A DNA stretch of 64,000 nt from Caballeronia concitans. Lineage in GTDB: Bacteria > Pseudomonadota > Gammaproteobacteria > Burkholderiales > Burkholderiaceae. Position numbers and translations under genes: made by a program. The stretch is taken from contig NZ_FCNV02000002.1 in assembly GCF_001544615.1 (NCBI RefSeq), positions 496,001-560,000 on the forward strand, in the 5' to 3' direction. Below are positions 7,328 to 15,649 of the stretch, piece by piece. The notes beneath the pieces were generated by a model. That model ran no database searches, was not told the origin of the DNA, and saw only the letters and a list, made by a program, of their open reading frames with translations. Every line of letters starts with the position of its first letter. Position 1 is the stretch's first letter.

Positions 7328-8374
7328 ATGAAAAGAGCGTTGCATCGCCGTCTGTCCGCCCCCGCCTTCGCCGCACTCTGCCTTGCTGCCCCGCTGCTCT
7401 CGCATGCCGAAACGACGCTCTATGTCGCCAACGTGGGCGGCTCGAACGAGCAGTTGTATCGGCAGAAGGTGATTCCGCCGTTCGAGAAGGCGCATAACGT
7501 CAAGATCGTCTATGTCGCCGGCAATTCCAGCGACACGCTCGCGAAATTGCAGGCGCAAAAGGGCCATCAGCAGATCAACGTCGCGGTGATGGACGACGGC
7601 CCCATGTATCAGGCGATGCAGCTCGGCCTTTGCGCGAAGATCGAAGACGCACCCGTGATGAACGACCTCTATCCGCTCGCGAAGATCGGGCCGACGGCCG
7701 TGGGCGTCGGCATGGTGGCGACCGGCATCGGCTATAACGAGGAAGCGTTCAGGAAGGCGGGCCTGCCGCCGCCCGATTCGTGGAAGGTGCTCACGGACTC
7801 GCGCATCAAGGGCAAGCTCGGCGTGCCGCCGATCACCAACACGTATGGCCTGCATACGCTCGTGATGCTCGCGCGCCTGAACGGCGGCGGCGAGAAGAAC
7901 ATCGATCCCGGCTTCACCGCGATGACCAAGCAGGTCGCGCCGAACGTGCTTTCGTGGGCGCCGACGCCCGGCGAGATGGACGGCCAGATGCAATCCGGCG
8001 ACGTGATCCTCGCGCCCTACGGCAGCGGCCGCGCCGTGGCCCTGCAAAACACGGGCTTTCCGCTCAAGTTCGTGTATCCGAAGGAAGGCGCGGTCGCGCT
8101 GCAGGTGGCCGCATGCGCCGTCGCGGAGAACGCGCAGCCGCAGCTCTCGCAGCAATTCGTGCAGTACATCCTGAGCCCCGAAGTGCAGGCGATGCAGGCG
8201 CAGGCTATCGGCCTTGGTCCGGTCAACAAGACGGTCAAGCTCACGCCGGAAGTTGCCGCGCGCGTGCCTTATGGCCCGGACCAGATCGCGAAGCTCACGC
8301 CGATGGACTGGACGAGCATCAACCAGCATCGCACGGAATGGACGGAGCGCTGGAACCGTTCGGTCGAACGCTGA
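7328..8374 (+). CDS. ABC transporter periplasmic substrate-binding protein (PotD/SBP_bac type)
   Basis: 348 residues, with a signal peptide ending near 'PLLSHAE' and a GGAG ribosome-binding site. The mature protein begins 'TTLYVANVGGSNEQLYRQKVIPPFEKAHNVKIVYVAGNSSDTLAKL', the usual start of type II extracellular solute-binding proteins of the spermidine/putrescine-iron(III) group. 'GIGYNEEAFRKAGLPPPDSW' is the hinge region. It is first in an operon with an ATPase, two permeases and a set of amine-oxidising flavoproteins, so the ligand is probably an amine, amino acid or opine. It is an ABC importer component; ligand not determinable. Confidence 0.9.
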   Translation: MKRALHRRLSAPAFAALCLAAPLLSHAETTLYVANVGGSNEQLYRQKVIPPFEKAHNVKIVYVAGNSSDTLAKLQAQKGHQQINVAVMDDGPMYQAMQLGLCAKIEDAPVMNDLYPLAKIGPTAVGVGMVATGIGYNEEAFRKAGLPPPDSWKVLTDSRIKGKLGVPPITNTYGLHTLVMLARLNGGGEKNIDPGFTAMTKQVAPNVLSWAPTPGEMDGQMQSGDVILAPYGSGRAVALQNTGFPLKFVYPKEGAVALQVAACAVAENAQPQLSQQFVQYILSPEVQAMQAQAIGLGPVNKTVKLTPEVAARVPYGPDQIAKLTPMDWTSINQHRTEWTERWNRSVER

Positions 8375-8422
8375 TTCCCACACCGGCTCTGGTGCACGTG
8401 ACTCGATGAAGGAGCAAGGCGC

Positions 8423-9502
8423 ATGGCCTTCCTGACGCTGCAAGGCATTTCCAAACGCTACGGCGATTTCACCGCCATCGAGCAACTCGATCTCGATGTC
8501 GAGCGCGGCGAACTTCTCTCGCTGCTCGGGCCTTCGGGCTGCGGCAAGACGACGACGCTGCAAATGGTCGCGGGCTTCGTCACGCCGAGCACGGGCCGCA
8601 TTCTGCTCGATGGCCGCGACATCACGCACGAGCGCCCGGAGAAGCGCGGCATCGGCGTGGTGTTCCAGAGCTATGCGCTCTTTCCGCACATGACGGTCGC
8701 GGGCAACGTCGGCTTCGGGCTGGAAATGCGCAAGGTCAAGCGCAAGGAGCGCGAAGCGCGCGTGGCCGAAGCGCTTGCGCTCGTGCGGCTCAACGGCCTC
8801 GGGCATCGCTATCCGAAGGAACTGTCGGGCGGCCAGCGGCAGCGCGTGGCCATCGCGCGGGCCATTGCGATGGAACCCGAACTGCTGCTGCTCGACGAGC
8901 CGATGTCGAACCTCGACGCCAAGCTCCGAGAAGAGATGCACATCGAGTTGCGCGCCATCCAGAAGCGCCTCGGCATCACGACGATTCTCGTCACGCACGA
9001 TCAGGTCGAAGCAATGACCATGAGCGATCGCATCGCGGTGATGCATCGCGGGACCATCGCGCAACTGAGCACGCCGTACGACGCGTATGAACGCCCCGCG
9101 ACGCCGTTCGCATCGACGTTTCTCGGGCGCACGAATGCGTTCTCGGGCGAAGTGCTGCGGCGCAATCCGCGTTGCGCGGAAGTGTCCGTCGCGGGCGCGA
9201 CGCTGCATGTGCCGCATGAAGGCCGTCATGTCGATGGCGCGGTGAACGTGTATATCCGCCCCGAGAAACTGCACCTCGCCAATGGCGATGCCCGCGTGCG
9301 CGGACGCATTTCCACGCGCGTGTTCGTCGGCAATCAATGGCTGCTCGAAGTCGAGACGCATCTCGGCAAATTGCGCGTGGCGCAGCCGAATCATGGCGCG
9401 CCGCCGCCCGAGGAAGGCGATGAAGTCGGCCTTGCATGGACCGACGACGACCTGCGCGTGCTCACGCAAGACACGGCGGGAGGCGCGCATGGCCACGCTT
9501 GA
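8423..9502 (+). CDS. ABC transporter ATP-binding protein (PotA-like)
   Basis: 359 residues; AAGGAG ribosome-binding site. Walker A 'GPSGCGKTTTLQM', Q-loop 'GVVFQSYALFPHMTV', signature '[14 protein letters not shown]', Walker B 'LLLLDEPMSNLDAK' and H-loop 'ILVTHDQ' are all intact. A C-terminal TOBE/OB regulatory domain follows, at about residues 260-355 ('VNVYIRPEKL'). This length and layout are those of PotA/UgpC/FbpC-type importers. It energises uptake through the two permeases encoded next; the first permease gene overlaps its end by 14 bases. Confidence 0.93.
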   Translation: MAFLTLQGISKRYGDFTAIEQLDLDVERGELLSLLGPSGCGKTTTLQMVAGFVTPSTGRILLDGRDITHERPEKRGIGVVFQSYALFPHMTVAGNVGFGLEMRKVKRKEREARVAEALALVRLNGLGHRYPKELSGGQRQRVAIARAIAMEPELLLLDEPMSNLDAKLREEMHIELRAIQKRLGITTILVTHDQVEAMTMSDRIAVMHRGTIAQLSTPYDAYERPATPFASTFLGRTNAFSGEVLRRNPRCAEVSVAGATLHVPHEGRHVDGAVNVYIRPEKLHLANGDARVRGRISTRVFVGNQWLLEVETHLGKLRVAQPNHGAPPPEEGDEVGLAWTDDDLRVLTQDTAGGAHGHA

Positions 9503-10361
9503 CGACGCGCGTCCCGGCGCCGCGCCGTGGCTGCTGTCCGGTCCCGCGCTGCTGCTGTTCATCGGCCTCTTGCTGGTGCCGTTGCTGCTCACGCTGATGC
9601 TGTCGTTCCGCGTTTTCAGCGATACCGCCGGCATTCAAAGCACGTACACGCTGACGAACTATTGGAACGTCGTTAGCGATCCTTACTATGGCACGATCTT
9701 CCTGCGCACGGCGGGGCTTGCGTTCGCGGTGACGCTGCTGTCCATCGTGCTCGGCGTGCCGGAGACCATCGTGCTTGCGCGCATGAAGCGGCCGTGGCAG
9801 TCGCTGTGCCTGCTCATCGTGCTCGGTCCGCTGCTCATTTCCGTGGTCGTGAGAACGCTCGGCTGGCAGATCCTGCTCGGCAACAACGGCGTGCTCAACA
9901 ACGTGTTGCAGGCGCTGCATATCACGGACGAACCCATTCGCCTCGTCTTCACGATGACCGGCATGATCATCGCGCTCACGCACGTTCTGGTGCCCTTCAT
10001 GGTGATGTCCGTGTGGGCGAACATGCAGAAGCTCGACAGCCAGGTGGAATGGGCGGGCCGCTCGCTCGGCGGATCGCCGTTCGCGGTGTTTCGACGCGTG
10101 GTGCTGCCGCAGATCATGCCGGGCGTGCTGTCCGGATCGATCATCGTGTTCGCGTTGTCGGCATCCGCGTTCGCGACGCCCGCGCTCATCGGCGGAAGGC
10201 GTCTGAAAGTGGTCGCCACCGCCGCCTACGACGAATTCCTCGGCACGCTGAACTGGCCGCTCGGCGCGAGCATCGCGGTGCTGCTGCTGATTGCGAACGT
10301 GGCGATCGTGATGGGCTGCAGCCGGCTCGCCGAACGCCGCTTCAAGCACATCTTCGACTGA
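9489..10361 (+). CDS. ABC transporter permease (PotB-like)
   Basis: 290 residues from the ATG at 9489 ('MATLDDARPGAAPWLLSGP'), which overlaps the ATPase gene; the longer frame upstream is the ATPase read out of frame. There are six predicted membrane segments, beginning 'ALLLFIGLLLVPLLLTLML'. The EAA loop that contacts the ATPase is 'AGRSLGGSPFAVFRRVVLP'. It forms the inner-membrane channel together with the following permease. Confidence 0.92.
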   Translation: MATLDDARPGAAPWLLSGPALLLFIGLLLVPLLLTLMLSFRVFSDTAGIQSTYTLTNYWNVVSDPYYGTIFLRTAGLAFAVTLLSIVLGVPETIVLARMKRPWQSLCLLIVLGPLLISVVVRTLGWQILLGNNGVLNNVLQALHITDEPIRLVFTMTGMIIALTHVLVPFMVMSVWANMQKLDSQVEWAGRSLGGSPFAVFRRVVLPQIMPGVLSGSIIVFALSASAFATPALIGGRRLKVVATAAYDEFLGTLNWPLGASIAVLLLIANVAIVMGCSRLAERRFKHIFD

Positions 10362-10376
10362 GCGCGAGGCAACGAC

Positions 10377-11174
10377 ATGAAACAGAACGGCATACTCGGC
10401 CTCGTCTATAACGCGTTCTTTCTCACGTTCATCATTGCGCCGCTCGCGGTGGTAATGCTCGTCGCGTTCACGGACAAGGGCTTCATCTCGATGCCCTTCG
10501 ATGGCGCGTCGCTGCGCTGGTTCCGCGCGATCCTCGAGAACGGCGACATCGTCGCGGCTTTCTGGCTGTCGATCCGCCTCGCGTTCGCGGCGGCGACCAT
10601 CGGCGTGCTGCTCGCGGTGCCTGCCGCGCTCGCCATCGCCCGTTATCGCTTTCCGGGCCGCGCCGCGCTCACGAGCTTCTTTCTCTCGCCGATGATGATT
10701 CCCGCGGTCGTGCTCGGCATCGCGTTCCTGCGCTTCCTGTCGCTCCTGCACCTGTCGGGATCGTTCTGGTCGCTGGTGTGCGCGCACGTGATCATCGTGC
10801 TGCCGTATGCGCTGCGGCTCGCGTTGTCGTCGGCGGTAGGACTCGATCGCGATGCCGAACGCGCCGCGCTCTCGTGTGGCGCGAGCCGCTTCACCGCGTT
10901 TCGCCGCGTGGTGCTGCCGATGATTCGCACGGGTGTCGCGGGCGGCTGGGTGCTGTCCTTCATCCAGAGCTTCGACGAACTCACGATGACCATCTTCGTC
11001 GCGACGCCCGGCACCACGACGCTGCCCGTCGCCATGTACAACCAGATCGCGCAGACGATCGATCCGCTGGTCGCCTCGGTGTCGGCGGTGCTGATCGTCG
11101 GCACGGTGCTCTTGATGATTCTGCTCGACCGCATGGTCGGACTCGACCGCATTCTGATCGGAGAAGCGCGATGA
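10377..11174 (+). CDS. ABC transporter permease (PotC-like)
   Basis: 265 residues with about six membrane segments starting 'AFFLTFIIAPLAVVMLVAF'. The EAA loop is 'AALSCGASRFTAFRRVVLP'. Second permease of the importer. Its TGA stop overlaps the ATG of the next gene (ATGA), tying transport to the downstream flavoprotein in one translationally coupled operon. Confidence 0.92.
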   Translation: MKQNGILGLVYNAFFLTFIIAPLAVVMLVAFTDKGFISMPFDGASLRWFRAILENGDIVAAFWLSIRLAFAAATIGVLLAVPAALAIARYRFPGRAALTSFFLSPMMIPAVVLGIAFLRFLSLLHLSGSFWSLVCAHVIIVLPYALRLALSSAVGLDRDAERAALSCGASRFTAFRRVVLPMIRTGVAGGWVLSFIQSFDELTMTIFVATPGTTTLPVAMYNQIAQTIDPLVASVSAVLIVGTVLLMILLDRMVGLDRILIGEAR

Positions 11175-12298
11175 CATCTTCCAGCCCCGACGTGCTGGTG
11201 CTCGGCGGCGGCCTCGTCGGTTCAGCCGTGGCGTACGGCCTCGCCCGCGAAGGCGCGCGCGTGACCGTGCTCGACGAGGACGACGGCGGTTTTCGCGCCT
11301 CGCGCGGCAACTTCGGCCTCGTGTGGATTCAGGGCAAGGGCTACGGTCTTTCGCCTTACGCGCGATGGTCGCGCAGTTCGGCCACGCGCTGGCCGCAACT
11401 GGCGGACTCGTTGTTGCAGGAAACGGGCATCGACGTGGCGCTCAAGCAGCCGGGCGGCTTCCACTTCTGTTTCAACGACGCCGAGCTCGCCGACCGCGAA
11501 AAACGCCTCTCGACGCTCAAGGCCGAACTGGGCGACTATCCCTACGAAATGCTCGATGCCGCCGACGTGCGCGCGCGCATTCCGCAAATCGGCCGGACGG
11601 TGATCGGCGCGAGCTACACGCCGATGGACGGCCACGTCAATCCGCTCAAGCTGCTGCGCGCGCTGCATGTGGCGATGCAGGCGCGCGGCGTGACGCTCGT
11701 GTCGGGCGAACGCGCGGAACGCATCGTGCCGGAGGCGAACGGCTTCGTCGTGCACGGCAAGCGCGGCACGTATCGCGCATCGCGCGTGGTGCTCGCGGCG
11801 GGCCTCGGCAATCGCACGCTCGCGCCGTTCGTCGGGCTGAACGCGCCGGTCGCGCCGAATCGCGGGCAAGTGCTCGTGAGCGAACGCGTCGCGCCGTTTC
11901 TCCACTATCCGACGCTCAACGTGCGTCAAACCGACGAAGGTTCCGTGCAGTTCGGCGATTCAATGGAAGAAGTCGGCTTCAACGATTTCACCACGACGCA
12001 CGTGCTCGCCGACATCGCGCGTCGCGGCGTGCGCGCCTTTCCGATGCTGCAAAACGTGCGGCTCGTGCGCATGTGGGCCGCGTTGCGCGTCTATAGCCCC
12101 GACGGTTTCCCGATCTACAACCAGTCCGAAGCGCACCCGGGCGCGTTCGTCGTCACTTGTCATAGCGGCGTGACGCTCGCGGCGGCGCATGCCATGCGCA
12201 TCGCGCCGTGGATCGCGGGTGCGCCGATGCCCGACGAATTGCCCGCGTTTTCCGCGCGCCGTTTCGGGAACGCCGAACAATTGACACTCGCACACTGA
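11171..12298 (+). CDS. FAD-dependent oxidoreductase, D-amino acid oxidase (DAO) family
   Basis: 375 residues from the ATG at 11171. The N-terminal dinucleotide-binding motif is 'VLVLGGGLVGSAVAYGLAREGARVTVLDEDD', then 'RASRGNFGLVWIQGKG', and a DAO-type C-terminus ('RMWAALRVYSPDGFPIYNQ', 'GVTLAAAHAMRIAPWI'). Members oxidise amines or amino acids to imines and pass electrons to oxygen or to a partner. It is the first of two DAO-type flavoproteins in this operon; the second (14048) completes an HcnABC-like complex. This one may act as a separate dehydrogenase or as an alternative catalytic subunit. Confidence 0.85.
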   Translation: MTSSSPDVLVLGGGLVGSAVAYGLAREGARVTVLDEDDGGFRASRGNFGLVWIQGKGYGLSPYARWSRSSATRWPQLADSLLQETGIDVALKQPGGFHFCFNDAELADREKRLSTLKAELGDYPYEMLDAADVRARIPQIGRTVIGASYTPMDGHVNPLKLLRALHVAMQARGVTLVSGERAERIVPEANGFVVHGKRGTYRASRVVLAAGLGNRTLAPFVGLNAPVAPNRGQVLVSERVAPFLHYPTLNVRQTDEGSVQFGDSMEEVGFNDFTTTHVLADIARRGVRAFPMLQNVRLVRMWAALRVYSPDGFPIYNQSEAHPGAFVVTCHSGVTLAAAHAMRIAPWIAGAPMPDELPAFSARRFGNAEQLTLAH

Positions 12299-12305
12299 AT
12301 CCGAC

Positions 12306-12659
12306 ATGACTTCTCACACGACGTTGTTCAAGCCGCTAAACGGCGAAGGCGCGGCCATCGACATCTGGTTCAACGATCAGCGCCTGTCCGTGCCGGGCGG
12401 CCGCTCGGTCGCGGCGGCGCTGCTCGCGGCGGGCGTGTCGCGCTTTCGTGCGACGCCGGTCTCGGGCGCGCCGCGTGCGCCGTACTGCATGATGGGCGCG
12501 TGCTTCGAATGCCTCGTCGAGATAGACGGCGTGCCGAGCCGCCAGAGCTGCATGGTCGAAGTGAAGGCCGGCATGCGGATTCGCTCGCAGGAAGGCGCGC
12601 GCGATCTGCCGCCGATGAATCTCACCGATGCCCCTCTGGAGAACGCGCATGGCCGCTGA
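12306..12659 (+). CDS. (2Fe-2S)-binding subunit of HcnA/opine-oxidase type
   Basis: 117 residues. A plant-type ferredoxin fold is indicated by the cysteine pattern in 'YCMMGACFECLVEIDG' plus the fourth Cys in 'SRQSCMVEV'. Small subunits of this kind (HcnA, the small subunit of octopine/nopaline oxidases, LhpE/F-type D-hydroxyproline dehydrogenases) pass electrons from the flavin subunits. It is followed, with an 11-base overlap, by an HcnB-like gene and then an HcnC-like gene, the same order as hcnABC. Confidence 0.85.
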   Translation: MTSHTTLFKPLNGEGAAIDIWFNDQRLSVPGGRSVAAALLAAGVSRFRATPVSGAPRAPYCMMGACFECLVEIDGVPSRQSCMVEVKAGMRIRSQEGARDLPPMNLTDAPLENAHGR

Positions 12660-14055
12660 TTTCGCATCCGAAGCCGTCGATGTGGTCGTCGTCGGCGCAG
12701 GCCCCGCCGGCATGCGCGCGGCGACCGTCGCGGCGCGCGCGGGTCTCAAGACCGTCTTGATCGACGAACAGGACGCCGTCGGCGGGCAGATTTATCGCGG
12801 TATCGTGAAAGCGGATACGCAGCGCAAGCAGATACTCGGCCCCGACTATGCAGCGGGCGCGACCATCGCCGAGTCTTTCGCTACTTCCGGCGCGCGCCAC
12901 ATCACGAACGCGACCGTGTGGCAGGTCACGCGCGAACGCGGCGTCAATTATCTGAAGGACGGCAAGATCGGCAGCTTCGACGCACAGCGCGTGATTCTCG
13001 CGAGCGGCGCGCTCGAGCGCCCCTTTCCGATTCCCGGCTGGACGCTGCCCGGCGTGCTGACGGCGGGCGCCGCGCAGATTCTCTTGAAGAGCGCGGGCGA
13101 AGTGCCCGCCGCGCCGCCGGTCCTCGCGGGCTGCGGGCCGCTGCTGTATCTGCTCGGCTGGCAATACGTGCGCGCGGGCGTGCCGATCCGCGCATTGGTC
13201 GATACCACGCGCCACGAAGATCGCTGGCGCGCGAAGCGTCACATGCTGTCGGCGTTGCGCGCGTGGCCGTTCCTCTCGAAGGGACTGCAATTGATTCGCA
13301 CGTTGCGCGAGGCCGGCGTGCCGATCTTCGAGGCCGCCGACGACCTGCGCGTGGAGGCGCGCATCGGCACGGACAACGTGGAGCGCGCGGCCGCGCTCAC
13401 CTTCACGACGCAAGGCGCGGCGCATCGCATCGAAGCCGACGTTATTCTGCTGCATCAGGGCGTCGTGCCGAACACGCAGTTCACGCAGGCGTTGCGCGCA
13501 TCGCACCGATGGGACGATGCCCAGCTCTGCTTCACGCCCAAGGTCGATGCATGGGGCGAGTTGGATGTGCCTGGCATCTTCGTCGCGGGCGATGGCGCGG
13601 GCATCGGCGGCGCACAGGCGGCAGCCTTGCAGGGCATGCTCGCGGGACTCGCCGTGGCCGCGCAACTCGGCGCGATCAACGACGCGAAGCGCGATGCCGA
13701 AGCGCTTGCCCAGCGGCGCACGCTCGCGGGCGTGCTGCGCATCCGGCCGTTTCTCGACAGCCTCTATCGTCCGCGCGACGTCAACCGCATTCCGCGCAAC
13801 GAGACCATCGTGTGCCGATGCGAGGAAGTCACGGCGGGCGAGTTGCGCAAGTTCGTCGAACTCGGCTGTGTCGGACCGAATCAGGCAAAGTCGTTCGGGC
13901 GCTGCGGCATGGGCCCGTGCCAGGGCCGCATGTGCGGTCTCACGGTGACGGAAGTCATCGCGGATGCGCGCCGCGTGTCGCCCGCGGAAGTGGGCTATTA
14001 CCGCATTCGTCCGCCGATCAAGCCGCTCACGCTCGGAGAACTCGCCGGTGAATGA
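12649..14055 (+). CDS. FAD-dependent oxidoreductase alpha subunit with BFD-like [2Fe-2S] domain (HcnB/OoxA-like)
   Basis: 468 residues from the ATG at 12649 (ctctGGAGaacgcgc upstream). An FAD motif 'VVVVGAGPAGMRAATVAARAG' starts near residue 12, a second dinucleotide-binding region lies mid-protein, and 'DVPGIFVAGDGAGIGGAQ' closes the FAD site. The C-terminal about 90 residues form a BFD-like iron-sulfur domain with cysteines in 'VCRCEEVTAGE' and 'RCGMGPCQGRMCG'. This architecture is that of HcnB and of OoxA/NoxA opine oxidase subunits. It should be the electron-transfer partner of the DAO-like subunit encoded next. Confidence 0.88.
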   Translation: MAADFASEAVDVVVVGAGPAGMRAATVAARAGLKTVLIDEQDAVGGQIYRGIVKADTQRKQILGPDYAAGATIAESFATSGARHITNATVWQVTRERGVNYLKDGKIGSFDAQRVILASGALERPFPIPGWTLPGVLTAGAAQILLKSAGEVPAAPPVLAGCGPLLYLLGWQYVRAGVPIRALVDTTRHEDRWRAKRHMLSALRAWPFLSKGLQLIRTLREAGVPIFEAADDLRVEARIGTDNVERAAALTFTTQGAAHRIEADVILLHQGVVPNTQFTQALRASHRWDDAQLCFTPKVDAWGELDVPGIFVAGDGAGIGGAQAAALQGMLAGLAVAAQLGAINDAKRDAEALAQRRTLAGVLRIRPFLDSLYRPRDVNRIPRNETIVCRCEEVTAGELRKFVELGCVGPNQAKSFGRCGMGPCQGRMCGLTVTEVIADARRVSPAEVGYYRIRPPIKPLTLGELAGE

Positions 14056-15220
14056 TGCACGCGCGGTACAGGAAGCCGATGTGCTCGTGATCGGCGGCGG
14101 CCTGCACGGCACGAGCAGCGCGTTTCATCTGGCGCGTCGCGGCGCGAAGGTCATCGTGCTCGAAGCGGATTACGTCGCGCGTCATTCGTCCGGCGTGAAC
14201 GCGGGCGGCGTGCGCACGCTCGGGCGTCCGCTGCCGGAGATTCCGCTCGCGCTGATGTCGCGCGAGATATGGCACGGCATGACCGAACTCATCGGCGAGG
14301 ATGGCGGCTTCGTTCCATCCGGACAACTAAAGATTGCCGAGACCGACGACGAACTCGAAGCGTGCCGTGAACGCGTCGCGCTGCTCGAATCGCATGGCTT
14401 CACGCATGAGAAAGTGATCGATCGCGAGACCGTGCTGGAACTGGAACCCGCGCTCGCGCGGCACGTGACGGGCGGCATATGGGTCGAGCGCGATGGCTAT
14501 GCGCTGCCCTTTCGCACGACCACGGCGTTTCGCCTCGCGGCACAAAGGCTCGGCGCGAGGTTTCTCGAAGGAACGCCGGTGCGGCGCATCGAGCAGCGAG
14601 GCGCGCGGTGGTTCGCACATACGACACAAGGCGCGTTCAGCGCGGAGAAGCTCTTGGTCACTGCGGGCGCGTGGTCCGGCGAACTCGCGAAGCAGGTGGG
14701 CGAACCGGTGCCGGTGCATCCCGAAGGGCTGATGCTGATGGTCACGCATCGCGTGGCGCCCTTCTGCCGTGCGACGCTCGGCGCAACGGGCCGCCCGCTC
14801 TCGTTCAAGCAATTCGACAACGGCACGGTGGTGATCGGCGGGAAGCTGATCGGCATCGCGGAGCTGGCGAACCGTCATGGCGAAGTGGATTTCATGCGCC
14901 TCGTGCGCAGCGCGCAGACCGTCACCGATCTCTTCCCGCATCTGCGTCATCTCGGCGTGAATCGCGCATGGGCCGGCGTCGAAGCGTTCACCGAGGATGA
15001 ACTGCCGGTGATATCCGCGAGCCGCAAGGCATCGAATCTCTATTACTCGTTCGGATATTGCGGCAGCGGCTTTCAACTGGGACCCGGCTGCGGCAAGCTC
15101 GTGTCGGAACTGATGCTGGATGGCGCGCCATCCATTTCACTCGATGCCTTCGCCGTCGACCGGTTCGAGGCGCGCGCGGCTGCTTCAGACGCGGACGCCA
15201 GGCATCTCGCCACTCACTAA
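14048..15220 (+). CDS. FAD-dependent oxidoreductase beta subunit, DAO family (HcnC/OoxB-like)
   Basis: 390 residues from a GTG at 14048, overlapping the previous stop by 8 bases; no in-frame ATG exists nearby. FAD motif 'VLVIGGGLHGTSSAFHLARRGAKVIVLEAD', then 'RHSSGVNAGGVRTLGR', and a DAO C-terminus 'YYSFGYCGSGFQLGPGCGKLVSELM'. In the related complexes this subunit binds and oxidises the amine substrate. Together with the two preceding genes it completes an HcnABC-like membrane-associated dehydrogenase. The transporter and RidA neighbours favour catabolism of an opine, imino acid or secondary amine over cyanide production. Confidence 0.87.
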   Translation: MNDARAVQEADVLVIGGGLHGTSSAFHLARRGAKVIVLEADYVARHSSGVNAGGVRTLGRPLPEIPLALMSREIWHGMTELIGEDGGFVPSGQLKIAETDDELEACRERVALLESHGFTHEKVIDRETVLELEPALARHVTGGIWVERDGYALPFRTTTAFRLAAQRLGARFLEGTPVRRIEQRGARWFAHTTQGAFSAEKLLVTAGAWSGELAKQVGEPVPVHPEGLMLMVTHRVAPFCRATLGATGRPLSFKQFDNGTVVIGGKLIGIAELANRHGEVDFMRLVRSAQTVTDLFPHLRHLGVNRAWAGVEAFTEDELPVISASRKASNLYYSFGYCGSGFQLGPGCGKLVSELMLDGAPSISLDAFAVDRFEARAAASDADARHLATH

Positions 15221-15249
15221 TTCAACATACTCAATACCGGAGAACACGT

Positions 15250-15603
15250 ATGAGCGATATCGTTCGCATTGAAACCAATCAGCGCATGAGCCGCGTCGTC
15301 AAGGCAGGCGGGCTCGTGTTCGTCGGCGGTCAGACTTCCGCCGATCACACGCCCGACATCAAGGTGCAAACCGCAAAGGTGCTGGACAAGATCGATGCGT
15401 TCCTCGAGAAAGCCGGCATCGACAAGACGCGGCTCGTGTCCGCGCAAGTGTGGCTCGCGGACATCGACCGCGACTTCGCCGGCATGAACGCCGTGTGGGA
15501 CGCATGGGTGCCGCAAGGCCACGCGCCCGCGCGTGCGACCGTGCAGGCGAAGCTCGCCGCACCGGAATTGCTGGTCGAGATCGCGGTCGTCGCGCTGGCC
15601 TGA
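15250..15603 (+). CDS. RidA family enamine/imine deaminase
   Basis: 117 residues from the ATG at 15250. The RidA/YjgF fold is clear: 'FVGGQTSADHTPDIKVQTAKVLDKIDAFLEKAG', 'VSAQVWLADIDRDFAGMNAVWDAWV', and 'PARATVQAKLAAPELLVEIAVVAL' with the conserved Arg that binds the substrate carboxylate. RidA proteins hydrolyse reactive imines to ketones and ammonia. It is the last gene of the operon, consistent with the DAO-type enzymes upstream releasing imine products. Many DAO-linked operons carry such a gene. Confidence 0.9.
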   Translation: MSDIVRIETNQRMSRVVKAGGLVFVGGQTSADHTPDIKVQTAKVLDKIDAFLEKAGIDKTRLVSAQVWLADIDRDFAGMNAVWDAWVPQGHAPARATVQAKLAAPELLVEIAVVALA

Positions 15604-15623
15604 TCGCGTTGTCGTGCGTGAAT

Positions 15624-15649
15624 GGCGATGAGCGCGCTAGTTCATCGCC
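15624..15649. terminator. Hairpin between convergent ridA-like and tauD-like genes
   Basis: Inverted repeat GGCGATGA / TCATCGCC, 8-bp stem with a 10-base loop, spanning the junction of the two convergent genes and overlapping the last codons of the dioxygenase. No U-tract follows on either strand, so a role as a bidirectional terminator is only tentative. Confidence 0.4.

Noticed and set aside
7208-9634. 808-residue open frame on the minus strand, antisense to the ABC transporter genes
   Set aside because: It is Arg/His-rich, lacks any motif, and lies fully antisense to clear transporter genes; such shadow frames are common in high-GC DNA.
9462-11177. 571-residue minus-strand frame
   Set aside because: Low-complexity Arg/His/Glu/Asp composition, antisense to two permease genes.
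12306-14055. Cyanide synthase hcnABC
   Set aside because: Order and domains match, but the operon also has a solute importer, a second DAO protein, RidA and an OccR-like regulator, which fit catabolism of another amine better. Not excluded; phylogeny would decide.
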